Of a stretch of 64,000 bases of DNA, positions 24,186 through 36,244 are shown one piece after another. The DNA is from Clusia tigrina (taxonomy: Eukaryota > Arthropoda > Insecta > Diptera > Clusiidae). The stretch is taken from positions 372,001 to 436,000 of the forward strand of contig OV050033.1 of assembly GCA_920105625.2 (NCBI GenBank), in the 5' to 3' direction. How positions within the stretch are numbered: the stretch's first letter is position 1; every line of letters begins with the position of its first letter. A program made the position numbers and the translations under genes. A model generated the notes under the pieces. The model was not told the DNA's origin. It saw only the letters and a program-made list of their open reading frames with translations, and did not search any database.

Positions 24186-24950
24186 TTAACCTGACCGCGG
24201 AAAGTTAAGCGTCCAAGATACATGTGAGGACAGTATCCGTATCTGGAGCTTAGGACCTTCAACGAACCCATGTCGATACCTACCACCAGGTGAGAACTCG
24301 CTCCCTTGTTGGAAGCTGAATCCCCTGATATATGAGTATATCTTCCACAGGGTCGTGTTCAGTCCTCCGTTCTGTTCACGGATACGTGCGAGTATTTCAC
24401 TTGGGTTGCGGGAGGGACCCGGTATCCAAGCACTCGATTTTGCCAACCTGCTACTGCAACCGCCTGTCTCAGGACCACCAATACCCTCCGTCTTCGTACC
24501 GATGACCTCCTGGTTCGCACCAGGTTCGACCGTTGTCGTAGACGTACTCGGTACCAGTCTCCTTTAGGAGTTAGGGGAACTCTTTAGCTTCTTCACAGCA
24601 TTAGATTTGCTTCTTTCAACTGATTCGTTGCCAGATCGTCTCCCCTTTCCCCCAACTGCAGGGTTTCCATTGACCTAGTCAATGGGCCACTAATTACACT
24701 CAGTAATTTGCTTCCTCCGAGACCCTGAGTGTCAGTCTCGGTCATTTGGGATGGTGAGCGTTGGGCTTGTATCCGATGTCCAAGCCGCCGACGCGGCGGC
24801 GCGAGGATTACCAATTAGCTGGATACCTCGTGCAGATATACCTTGAGTAGGCGTCACGTTAATTTTTTTGCATTTTATACTTCTCTGCCAAGTGTGAGTG
24901 ACTGCCGCCCCACTGGAGTCAGACGCAGACCAGGGGCCGCCCACTATGGA
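24186..24950 (-). pseudogene. ORF1 (gag-like) remnant of the LOA-like LINE
   Basis: Pieces in different minus frames run in order: GGPWSASDSSGAAVTHTW..., ISARGIQLIGNPRAAASAAW..., EILARIREQNGGLNTTLW..., then a segment around GSLKVLSSRYGYCPHMYLGR. This resembles the end of an ORF1 with a nucleic-acid-binding role. The frameshifts show that it is non-functional. The assignment rests mainly on its place between the 5' leader and ORF2. Confidence 0.6.
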
Positions 24951-25144
24951 ACAGTCGCCCCGTGGATTTGAGGGTAAGGGATTAGAGTTCTTAGTTTGTA
25001 CTCCCCGACTGCCCGTCTGACACGGTTGAACCCACAGGACATGGTCGGACTAAGAAGCTAACCATTTCCGTCAGCATGGCCAAGCCGGATTATTGTAACT
25101 AAGCCGCCGCACCACATCAAGGTGACTACCAAGCGTGGAATGGT

Positions 25145-25153
25145 ATTTTCAAT
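25145..25153. repeat. Candidate target-site duplication, right copy (LOA-like LINE)
   Basis: ATTTTCAAT, identical to 20502-20510. Confidence 0.45.
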
Positions 25154-27690
25154 ATGCATTTGAATAACTTGCAGGAATTCAGTTCAAGTTTTATTCAATA
25201 TAAAAGGAGCGATGGCATGCTTTTGTGAAGAATAGAAATCAAATATCAAAATTCAATTATAAGTACAAGAAAACTATTGTACCATTTGCATCTTTTCATT
25301 TACCTGAATGTGGATTTAAATCCATAAATGAATTGCTCCTAAAAAGAAAAACTAGATATAACGCAACTGAGACTTGAGATTGAAGCTAACTAAATAGAAG
25401 CCTATCATAATATATGGTTGGTACAAGTATCAGACGTAAGGATCTCACTTAATTTAAATAATACATATTAAAAATGAAAATAATATAGAAAAATCTTTAA
25501 TTAAACTTATCTCTTACTTAATTTCATTATATTATTTATTTTGTTTCCTCAACCCTTTTCTAGCGATTTCTTTCTAAAAACAACCATTTAAGTTTGAATT
25601 TTTAAATTTTAAATATTAAATATTAAAAATTACATGAATGTTACATAGGGGGCATACAAATTTCAGAAGGCACCGGTGGAGCATGGCACAAAATGGTTGT
25701 GAAACGGTGTAGCCCATACGTAATAGTCTTCTTAAAATTATGTTTTCTAGTGAACAGCTGTCTTCTCGATCCTGAGGTTCATTTCTCATGATTGAGTTTT
25801 TGTTTCTTCCAACGAAATGACGATCATATTCACGCATATGCTACTGATTTAGGCTTTGTGTCAGCACTAAGTATGTTGAGATATTCGAATTGCCTCCCCG
25901 GCTAACAGCCATAGATGCTTTGGATCCATTAACGACCAAAAGAGCGACCAAATCGTTAAGCGAGTTATTATCCGAAATAACAACACTTGAAAGATATTTG
26001 TAAATCACAATAGGAAAATAACGAAAAAACCGAAAAAAAACATTTATTGGATGTCTTAGCCAGTTGTGAACAAAATTGCAACGCTGTATAAATAAAATTT
26101 ACACTGCAATAAATTTCAATGCAATTATTTTCGTATCCTTGCAATTGATTGCAAAGCAACGCAAGAATCCTACTGAAGAAATTACAAAAGTAGCAAATAT
26201 TTTTTATTAGAAATTTCCCTATCCCGCTCACAAAAAATAAGCAGAAAAAGTGAACTTAGACACAAAAAAAATATTCCATCAGTGGCGCAGCAGTGTTGCA
26301 ATAAATTTTATTTAGCTGCTAGTGCTGCTATGGTGTTTGTCCAAGCGCATATTTGCGCTTTGTTAACTTGGTGAAGAAAAAACGACAATGAAAAAATGCA
26401 AGGACCATGCAGTTGTGGGAATGAAGGAGGCGACAATGGGAAGGTAGAGATGAATGCAGTGCTAGTCAGTGGCAAACGCAGAAGCAAACCGACCGACTTG
26501 AGTGCAACTGCCACTTTCTTCGCATTTATAGCACACTTCCGTGTGCATTTGGTCATGGCTTCGATGCGAGTGTGTGTGTGTTTGATTCGGAGCAGCTGCA
26601 TGGGGGTTTGGGTGACGCTTTATTGGCTTGTTCCTTTCTTTCAGTGTTTATTTGTTTGTTTGTTTTTCTGTGGGGCAACATGAGAAGTCCATTACGAAAT
26701 TTATTTAGGAAACGATAAATGTAGCATTTTTTGTGCAACATCAATACTTGCTACACGTTGTTCTTCGCGCAAGTCTTCTCTCGGAAGTAGTTTGTTTACT
26801 TACCGCACATTTTTCCTTTTCTACCGAAAAGGAACGCAGGAAAGAATTCCCCGGACAAGTAGGAGCTACGAAAAGTGGTATTTCGCCGAACAAGCCACCA
26901 GCACTCCACGTAGTAGAGCCCTCATAATTTATGACTGGGCAACTGTTGCGCTGAAAGGACATTTTAGTATTCTGTGCCAGCGATAGCGGCAGCGGCATTT
27001 GCTGATGTTTCGCTGGTTTTTGCTAGCTTTAAATTTAATTCCAATACTTGGACATTCATATGGTTTCGTTGTGCTTGAGCCTTATTTACATTAGAATTTA
27101 ATTTTTAACATTCTCCTATCGCCTGATGCCACCTCCTGCACTCCTGCCACTATTTGTGCTTAAATGAGTTTATTGCACTTTGAACTTACTACCCCTTGGC
27201 TCCTGCCTGCCTCTTTTGTGCTTCATTGGTTTATTGCCATCCATCGCAGTCGCTTGTGTGGCTCTTGGCTTAAATTAAATAAAAACTTATTTAACAAAGA
27301 ACAACAACAACACCAGCATCTAGTTACCTACTACCTTTTTTACTACATTTTTTTACTTGGTTTTCTTTTATCTATTTACTCATAATGTTTCTCCTATTTT
27401 TGTTTTTGTTTACTCTGGCACGGCATACATTAAAAGCTTCGTTGCTGCGCTAGAGCTAAGGTAAATGACATTGTCAGTTCCACGGAGCTAGCGAGGTGAG
27501 AACTGCGGCGAAATGGAACAATCCGCAGGCAGCCACATTGTCTCTGCCGTGCAGCTTCGGTCCTCCAGGTTGGTTTCTGTTTTTATCACACTTTCGTGGC
27601 TTTCCACTCGGTTGAAATGTGCATGCATTTCCGCGCTTTAAAGTGCAGCGAGTGCCACAATAAACTTTAAATAATTTAGCGAGTGAGCGG
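25154..27690. other. AT-rich non-coding DNA
   Basis: No gene is supported. A TAAATATT-type AT-rich knot lies near 25600-25630. Frames at 26308-26601 (minus) and 26396-26683 (plus) shadow each other and carry no domain. Confidence 0.6.
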
Positions 27691-27694
27691 CTTA

Positions 27695-28170
27695 AGGATT
27701 TATTATACCCTTTACTTTTAGAATGAGTAAAAAGGGTATACTTAGTTTGAGCTGCTAGCCGTTTTTCAACTACCAGTGGAGTGAGAATCATTTTCTGAGC
27801 CATTTTGATTTTGTCTCTCTGTGTCCAATTTTTTTCCAGACCTTAATGAACTTTTCAAAAGTATAGTCTGTACCAAAATACACATTCAGATTGCTATATG
27901 AGCCCCCGCAAATTTTTTTTGTTTTTTAAAATGACTATAACTTCGGTCCAACTTATGGCACCCAAGTGGTAGTTATGTAGATGTATGTCCTACTAAACAC
28001 TATGCAAAATGTGAGCGGTATACATTTACTGCCACGCCCATTATTTAAAACCAAAGAGGTCCACCAAATGTCAATTAGCTCAATGTGTATAAGTTTTCAA
28101 ATAAAAGACACATTCAAGAAAAAATATTTTCTATAAATAAGAAAGGGTGCCTCTATAAAGGAGACGATCT
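27695..28170 (+). repeat. Relic dispersed repeat (TATACCC ... AGGGTATA type)
   Basis: It opens with TTATACCCTTTACTTTTAG and the inverted AAAAGGGTATAC (about 27703-27742). Phrases such as CTATAACTTCGGTCC (about 27938) and TGCCACGCCCATTATTTAAA (about 28030) follow. These are typical, as far as I recall, of high-copy degenerate repeats in fly genomes, especially tephritids. No coding capacity. The boundaries are approximate. Confidence 0.5.
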
Positions 28171-31100
28171 GCTCTTAACAAATCAAAACTTTAGTTCAGC
28201 TGCACTTCTATGGTGCATTAATAAATTATGTTGAATGCTCATGAATTTGTAAATGAAAAAAAATTAAATTTCAATGCACTCTTTATTAACTCGCCTACGT
28301 CATTATCGGTCTCCCCTTTGGTTTAAATTTTTCCTTTTCACCCCACTTCGGCCCTAATAACAGTTATCAGCAATTTTCACTTTGCAGCCAAAATGAATTG
28401 TGGATTACTTAATAATATTAAACAAGCAAGGCAAAATGCAGTAGCAGCAACAAAACAACAGGAACATCAACATAATAGTATAGGACAGACCCTTATCAGC
28501 AGGCGACGCAATCCTGGCAAAGTATATCGCATATATACACTCAGAAGCTCAATATCACCGTACTCGTATGTCCGTGCAAAAATAATCACCAACAAGAGCA
28601 GCTGCAACTAAAACAACAATAGCAAGAAAAACAATAACAACAACAGCATGATAGTCAGTCCCAACTAACAATAATCAATTACGAACGTTAATAATGTGCA
28701 TGGCCACGAAAGTAGAACCACTTGGAGTTGAGACGAGTTGCTAGTTGATAACAGCGCTGCCAAAGTGGTGATTTTAATGATTGCGGACAGGCGAGCTGAA
28801 TGCACACACTCTCACATACTCCCAGCCGTACATACACGCAATCACATCCATCCCTTCCAACACTGCATGCTTTATGGCGTGTGAATTCGCAGTGGCGTGG
28901 CACTGGCTCTGCTGCGCTTATACGCGACATCCTTTCGTGCCAGCCTGTTGGCACTTGGGTACTTTGGTGCGATAATGTGGACTAAGCATCCTCGTATATG
29001 TATGAATGAGTGTGCCTGTTCTGCATGGGATAGTGTATGTGTGTGTCCGCTGCTTAATCATCTTCGTCGCCTGAGTTACACTAATTCATTTACAGTGCTT
29101 TCGAAGAGAATTGTTCATAGTATCATGCTGCCGTGGCGTAGATGTTCGATTAATTTGAAGTGATTGCTTTTTGAGAGCCCATATAAGTGAACAGGCATTA
29201 TTGAGCATGAGAAATACTCCAACCAGGTGAATATTTAAAATAAAATCAAGTGCGATGCAATGGAAGAAAATAAGATTTCCGAAATGTGGGATAAATGCAC
29301 GTGTTGTTGGAGAATTTGCTGAGAACTAAGTATCTGAATTTACAGAATGCCCCTGCAGATCACACAATTCCCGGAAGAAGAACTTATATATCGCGAAGTA
29401 AATTGTCACTATGGATAATCCTAATAAGAAAGAAAACTATTATTTCGCATTTACGTGGATGTATTGAATTAAGGACTGGAGAGCAAACTTGGTTAAATCT
29501 GCAGCCATCTGAATAACATTTCGGTACGACTCTTCTGATCATTAGACGTCATGCATCCCAAAGTGTACAACGGAAGTTTCCGTTTCATGTTAGGGTCCTA
29601 ACAGTTTAACATAACAGTTTCCACTGATTTGTCTTCTTCGTATATTCTTTGTGTATGTGGCGATAAATAAACCAAACTCCCTTTTGAATGGGTTTTGTGA
29701 TCTATGCATTGATTTAGGAGGCTCCGTATGTCACGTGCGCATTACTTTTCATTGGCCACGTCCACATTCTGGAAGTATGCTCTAATAGTATTCAGTAAAA
29801 GTGCCGTTCAAAACATTTAATGTTGAACCTGTGTCCTGGTAAAGAAGTAGGGGTTTGCAGAGGAGAACTGAGCATCTTTCTTTAAAGCAAAACTGCACCT
29901 TTAGTTGCTTCTATGCAGGGTCTTCTTCGTTATGAAGCTGGACCTGGGCTTTTGTCCAATAGGTGATTCCTTACCTAGTATTCTTTCTGCTGCTAATTGT
30001 TTGTCTTTACTTTAAAATCACTTCGCCGCCTACACTTCAACAATTCAATTCAACTCCTCTGGTGCTGCAGCTTCACCAAAGCGTGTAAACAGCAAATTAA
30101 AAGCAAGCGCCAAAGAGATCAATTAGAAATTGGCCGCTTACACCGAGACTTGCCCGAATCACGACAAGCACGAAAAGTGTAAATGTGAGAGTGAGCACCC
30201 TTTGCAGACCACTTCAGTTCACCTTGAAGCCATCAGCAACCGCCAATTGATTGCGACAACAGTGTCCCCATTGGTGTTGTTGTTGCAACAGTCAATTAGC
30301 TGCACATACCCGCTGCCATTTTCAACCATGCCGAAGTATAAAGCATAAATCCTTGATAAAGCCCAGACGCCTGCATTCGTCCCTATTGTTGTGGCAACTG
30401 CGGCACTCCACCGTGGAGTTTGCTTCATTCCTGTAACCGCGCACACCTATTCGTATGCACTAACAGCGATTTAATGGACTAAAAGTCAATTTCCATGCCT
30501 TGTCAACGGTTTTCTCGCCGAGCGAGTGCCGGCGAATGGCTGCCAGTAAGTGTCTGGTGGAACGCGCTGCGATGAGAGATTATGATCAGCATTGTGTTGT
30601 AACGATTGTCGTTGTTGTCGTTTTTGATGGCGTTCTTTGTTGATTTTGCTGTTGCTGCCCTTATCTTACCATCACTCGGTTTAGTCATGGACGTAGTAAA
30701 CAGCCATCCAATGATTCACTTAAAAGAAGTTCACTTCGCGAATTAATGGTCGTGTGCAGGAATTAGCTATGCGCGCCAAAATGAGAGGTCCAATTGGAGT
30801 GAAAAGTGGAGCGCACAGTCGCGCCAATTTTTACATGGGGGTGACAAATTTCAAATATAATGTAACTCAAATAACTTTTAGAATTAATTAGTTGTGGATG
30901 CCATTTCCATATTTTTGGAGAAACAAGCCAATATTTAAGATATTTTCTGGAGTCGTTTATATACTCTTAGTATAGTGTGTACCCAAAAATATCTATTCAG
31001 AGATTGATGAGCATGTGAAATCTTGTATTTTAGAAATTAAAATTATATATATTCATTTTGATTGTAGCCTAAATTTGAGAATTCTATGTACATTGTATGC

Positions 31101-34100
31101 AAGTTTTCTAAAAGAAGTATAATTTATAGGCTTAAAAATATTCATGATTTAAATTTCATACCGAAAGTTTACAGTTTCCAATAACTTTAGTACGGGTAAT
31201 TATGGGGTTGTTTATACCAGAGAATACAGCGAAATGTCTCTCGTTTTGCGCACACTTACCCATGCGCAAAACTGTAGTAGTTTGGCTGATTTTCTTCAAA
31301 ACCAATGATCGACAAATATATAAAGATTGCCAACTAATAATAAACAAAGCATTTGTTTTGAACGTCAGAAACTTTGACGTTTAAGTGTCGCTACTCTGTG
31401 TTCTCTGAACAAGAAGATTTCTGAATAACCACAATACTTCTCCATCTATTTATAATATAGTTGCAGCATATTTTAAGACACCACTCTGCATACCAAAATG
31501 TTTAGATAGCTGATATGCTGGTTCTGAAAAGTAAAATGCTGTTTATGATAATGACTTTATAATGAAATTCCTTTCGTACATTATTATTTCAGGAGAATAT
31601 TTTTAAAGAGAGGATATACCCTTTTGTGTACCGGAAACCCATTTCTAATTTTTTGTTGAATCTGCACCATGAATTTAGCAATTCACTCCACCGTTCAGTG
31701 GCATTTTCCTTTCATAAATGGTTATTGCGCTATTCCATTACTACACAAGCTTTGTAATGCGGCGCTACGCACGTGACTTTTAATCACGACTCCTGCGAGC
31801 TCAAAAAGGCACTATTTGTTACTATTTTTATGTGACTTTCGATACCATAGTGTGGCGCAGCCTGCTGCACATACGAATTCGAACTACTCTCATTATGGTT
31901 ACGACAGGGACACGAATTCCTATTAAATATGCGATCGTGTGAATTGCAGATATGCTGGCGATTAAATGCCACATTTTGAACAGCTAAGCTTGTATTTAAA
32001 TAAAATTTGCTCAACAAGGATACGAAAACAGGGATGAAAGAGGAAATCGAGAAAATGCGTATATTCATATTTAGCTGCCGTTAATGTACGAGCCTTGCAC
32101 TTGACTTTGGCCTTTGAGCCTAAAATATGTTTTGTTCCTTTGTTATTGCTAGCACGAGCACCACTATCAAATGCACACTTCCGGCAGTCGTATTGACCGG
32201 TTGTCGATCCCCTTCCCTTTTATTGACGTGTATCATGTTAGATGGGAATTGCAAGCAACTTGTTCGCAAATTTCTATTTTCACTTTTATGCAGTTGGGAT
32301 TTTGTCCAAAAATTGTTCTCTTCCTAGTTTTCTTTGCCGATTGGCAAATTGTATTTGTATTCAATTGTATTTATGTGTATTCAAGAGTGTGTACATGTTT
32401 AGCTTGATATATTCGTGAGCCTTTCTAATAGGATTTGCCTTGAGCTTCTGCACAAGTTGTACAAATGAAGGGATTCGCTCAACTTCTTGGTGCACCATCT
32501 CTCGAACATTCAGTGTCGCGTTGCACTGCCTCCATATTTGGCACCACTTGTGAATTTGTCTATTCTATGGCCACCTTAGAAGTCGTTTATGAATGGTGTC
32601 TGTACTGCAAAGGGGAAATTTGAGGACCAGAGCAACCCCTTGCTTACAACTGCCGCGGCTGATAACTGCGACTCTGCCACTTCAACAATTACACTCCACA
32701 CAAGTGGTGCATATTTTTATATGATAATTATTTTTAATTAAAAATCGATTTTATATAAAGCGACTTAATCCCTATATTTATGCAACCAAAACCATTTAAT
32801 TAAAATAGTATTCAGAAATGTTAATTTTGTCAATAATTGCGGCATCCACTCATTAATTACGTCAATAGTCGCTCATCTGCATGGGTGCATGTGTAAAGTA
32901 ACACATGGCAAGGTGACGGAAGTGGAAACAGCCACTGTTGCATAAAATATAAAGCAAAATATATTGAGATGGAAAATGGCAACGCACACAACGTCAAGCT
33001 TTAATTTGGAGCTATATTTTATATGGCAGACCAAATTGAAAAATTCAATAATTGTATGCAGTTATTTCAAATTAAAAGCATTCAAATAAGTCTGAAATAT
33101 ATTTAGCTATAGTAAAGGAAGAAGTAAACCGCGGCCACTTACACAATAAATTCTTCGAAGAATGCTCAGAAAAGTAACCAAGAATATGTCGAAAAAGTGT
33201 ATTTTTTAAAAAGTCAGCAGTATAAAACTTCTTCTGAAAAAGGTAATGCGTAGATAAGCTTCGATGACGACGAATCTCTGAACCAACAGCAGCCTGTCCC
33301 CAAGTTGGTGCCAATGGAGAGAAGGATTGTTTTGGTGTGAACAAAATAATTCCAAACAAACCGATCTACCTTTATTTATTGAGTACTGAAACACAAGCAT
33401 AAGTAATGATATCATAGATGACCTTATTTACTCGCCAGAGTTCGTGTGCCACACATTCGCTCTCAGAAACTGTAATTACGGGTTTTCAGACTTTACTATA
33501 TTATTTTACTATTTTGGTGTTTCTTCCTTTTTTAGCAGGAAATTATTTACTGTACTTGCGCAGAGTTTTAGTTGCAGTTGCATATGCAACAGCCTTATAC
33601 ACGCTTGCATGCTCGTTAAGTTTGAAAATGAGGCAAACTTTTTTATTTGGCGGTTTGCAGCGTGTCACATGAGCCTTGCGATCTCTCTCCACATGCTGCC
33701 TCTGCATCGTTTATTTTCCGTTTCCGCGAACGCATCCTGTTGCGTATCCTTGAGCTCAGTCGCAGTTCATAAATCATAAAGTTTTGCTACTCTCGCCACT
33801 ACGCCCCTGATGCTGAGTCTATCCTCCATGCTTTATTGGTGCACTGCTCAAGCTCCAACTCCGACTCCAACTTCGGCTCGCTTGTCGACAGGCTGTTCTT
33901 TCTTTTTCGTGTCTACGTTTTCGTTTTTTCCTTTCATTTGTGGTGTTTTTTTGGGGTGTGGATTAGGGTGGAGTTTCTGTTTTCTGTATTTTTAATGTTG
34001 AAAGTTTTAATAAAAGTTTCGGCTGTTTGGCGTAAATAAACATGCTGGGAATTCGTGTGGGGAGTTTGAATGGCAGTTATTAAAACATTGGATTAAACTA

Positions 34101-36106
34101 AAGAACTTTAAATTAACTTTTGAACACAGCCTTCTTTGATTAATTATAAAAAATGATGCAACACTTGTTTAGGGTTGAAAAAGAAAGAGGAGATTTATAG
34201 ATAATTTAGCGATTCATTATATAAAAATCACTCAAATGAATAATGGCATCAGTTTAAGTGAGGGTCCCATGGGGTGAGGGTTAATGGGGGGATAGTGGGT
34301 TGCAGATGGATATTTAGTAGATGTACCGGTTGGAAAGATTTTCATATTTTGGGTCTAAAAATATACCTCTTTGGAAAGCACTGCAAACAAATTTCATTTC
34401 GTTTACTCATCAAAGTGTCTTTCAAAAGCACTGACTGGAAATGAATTAACGCCTAAACTTCCAGGAGGTTAAAAGTGGACAGATTGATTCCGCTTTACTC
34501 CTACTGCATTTGAATTGTAGTTTCTATCTCTCAAAGGAATTTCCAAGCAACTTGCAGATGAGTGATAGGAATGGCATCAAAACAAAGAACAGAAATTGCG
34601 CTGTATGTATACAAATCCCCGGTAAACATTTGCTTCGCGTGAGTGAAAATAGAAATTCACTGGAATTTATTCCGAGAGTGCTCGTACATAAAATCAGAAG
34701 AAAGTAAATCAGGTGGCATCAAAACCGATAGTCATGATCACAAAAATATACCCAATGATGTTCGCGATGCTTCGAATCGACGCACATTGCACCACAATTT
34801 CAGTCCTCTACACTTTTGTTTACTTCTCGTCTCATCAAAGAACACAAAAATCTGATGTTTACTACGCCATTCTTTGGGGAGATTATAAGCATTGAAAGAG
34901 CTGCACTGTGCATATCTGTGACTGTTTACGTCACGGCCACCGTGCAGCGTTTATGACTTCATGTCGCTTTGGATGCTTAATGTTGTTGTTGTTGTTAGTC
35001 CCATAAAATATGATTGTTTTGCAGTCATAAATGCTCTAAATCAATGCCACTTAATGGGAGCGGGCCCGAAAGTTTTCTGGTTTTTCGAAATGTGGTTCCC
35101 GCCTTTATAGCTTCTAAAATGATACGTCATAAGAACAACTGTCAATTTGACACTTAATAATCGAGGATGTGTGTGAACATCTCTAAAGAGTATTAAGAAT
35201 GGAGTGGAACTTTCTTTTTAAATGAACGGCACCAGAAAATAAGGCAGAGTATTAAAAACCGATAGAGGGAACAAAAGAACTTAGGAGTTTCTGGTAATTT
35301 GTTCCTGCAACTTCGCAAAATAAGCATCTCCAAATCTCTAAAAAATAATTCAGCCTTGTTAGAGTATGTCAGGATCTCATCCGTAGACTGAATAAATTAA
35401 CCTAGAGCATATCTTTCTTACTTCTTCATTGGTCATTAAGGTGGATCCATTCTGCATATTTATATATAATGAGTTCATTTACTTTGCAGAACTTAGGATA
35501 TTGTCTATAGTGGGTTAGGCTTATTTGGATCAGCGACGTTAATCTTAATCATCAGTCCTCTATTTCCTGCGCTTGAAATTAAATCAAGAATACTGTAAGT
35601 AGTTGCCAAAGGGACAGTCCAGCTAGTAACCTAGCAGATGCGAGTGGACCAAGCACAGAGCAGATGCAAAATGGTGCATCTTAATTCCATGTTGACTTAA
35701 GTCGGTTGATGGCCGAGTCGAGTTTATTCCTATCAAATATGTACCTAAAATAAACGCTACAAGTGACTCCCCCTAATTTCTGCTACTACTGAAATTTGAA
35801 TCTGTATTGAAAGCGATATATTTGGCATTTTCACTCAGCGTTGAAGCTCGTTTAAAACAATCGCCAATAATGAATCAATACCAAAACCGGCACCTAATAG
35901 CAACGCCTGAGTGGGGTAATTATTGTGACATCGCTGATAAGAAGCGAATTATAAGTGAAATTTCACGCGGCAGCAAGCGTGGCGTCCACAAAACGTCAGC
36001 GGTGCGTTGTCACAACTCAAATCATACTCGAGCTTGGCACCAGTACTTTCATTTATTTCTGAAATAATTTCGTAGTACGGACGAGTAAGTTAGGAAATTC
36101 TGGAAA
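28171..36106. other. Non-coding DNA upstream of the lipase
   Basis: No gene is supported. CAA-rich low complexity lies near 28430-28660, and a (TGT)n run at 34981-34996. Frames of 90-110 residues on both strands (for example 33444-33779 plus) are Cys/Phe/Ser-rich and lack domains. No clear TATA box was found directly upstream of the lipase ATG. Confidence 0.55.
34981..34996 (+). repeat. TGT microsatellite
   Basis: Uninterrupted TGT triplets. Confidence 0.85.
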
Positions 36107-36244
36107 ATGGTGCGGTCTGAAAGGTTGCACACACTCCGAATCCTGCTCTGCACAATACTGACACTGAGTAACGCGATGGTACAAAACAATTACTTAAGGA
36201 AAAGCTATCCCGCAAGTGTGCTTGCAGACGCCAAACTGGATACG
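36107..36244 (+). CDS. Lipase exon 1 (signal peptide)
   Basis: 46 codons, phase 0; donor ACG|GTATGG. It encodes the signal peptide and the start of the mature enzyme, ending DAKLDT. Confidence 0.88.

Larger units (their letters stand above)
20511..25144 (-). mobile_element. Decayed LOA/Bilbo-like non-LTR retrotransposon with RNase H, ~4.6 kb
   Basis: Reading right to left on the minus strand: a GC-richer 5' leader (about 24960-25144); ORF1 remnants (24190-24950); the C-terminal half of an APE endonuclease (CDANSQNTVWGS; SDHCLIEF); a reverse transcriptase (FKSPGPDNVHSIML; LPSLWRQVRVVFIPKPGKDD; FVGIEGAFDN; QAYSDDVCAL); RNase H (CSDSQGALKAL; WFPGH); a Cys/His tail (EHFICACPAF); and a 3' end with TCTA-type repeats (about 20531-20555). 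This order fits LOA-clade or related I-superfamily elements; the clade is from memory. Many stops and frameshifts, a lost endonuclease N-terminus, a nested insertion and a mutated catalytic Asp show that it is inactive. Confidence 0.85.
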
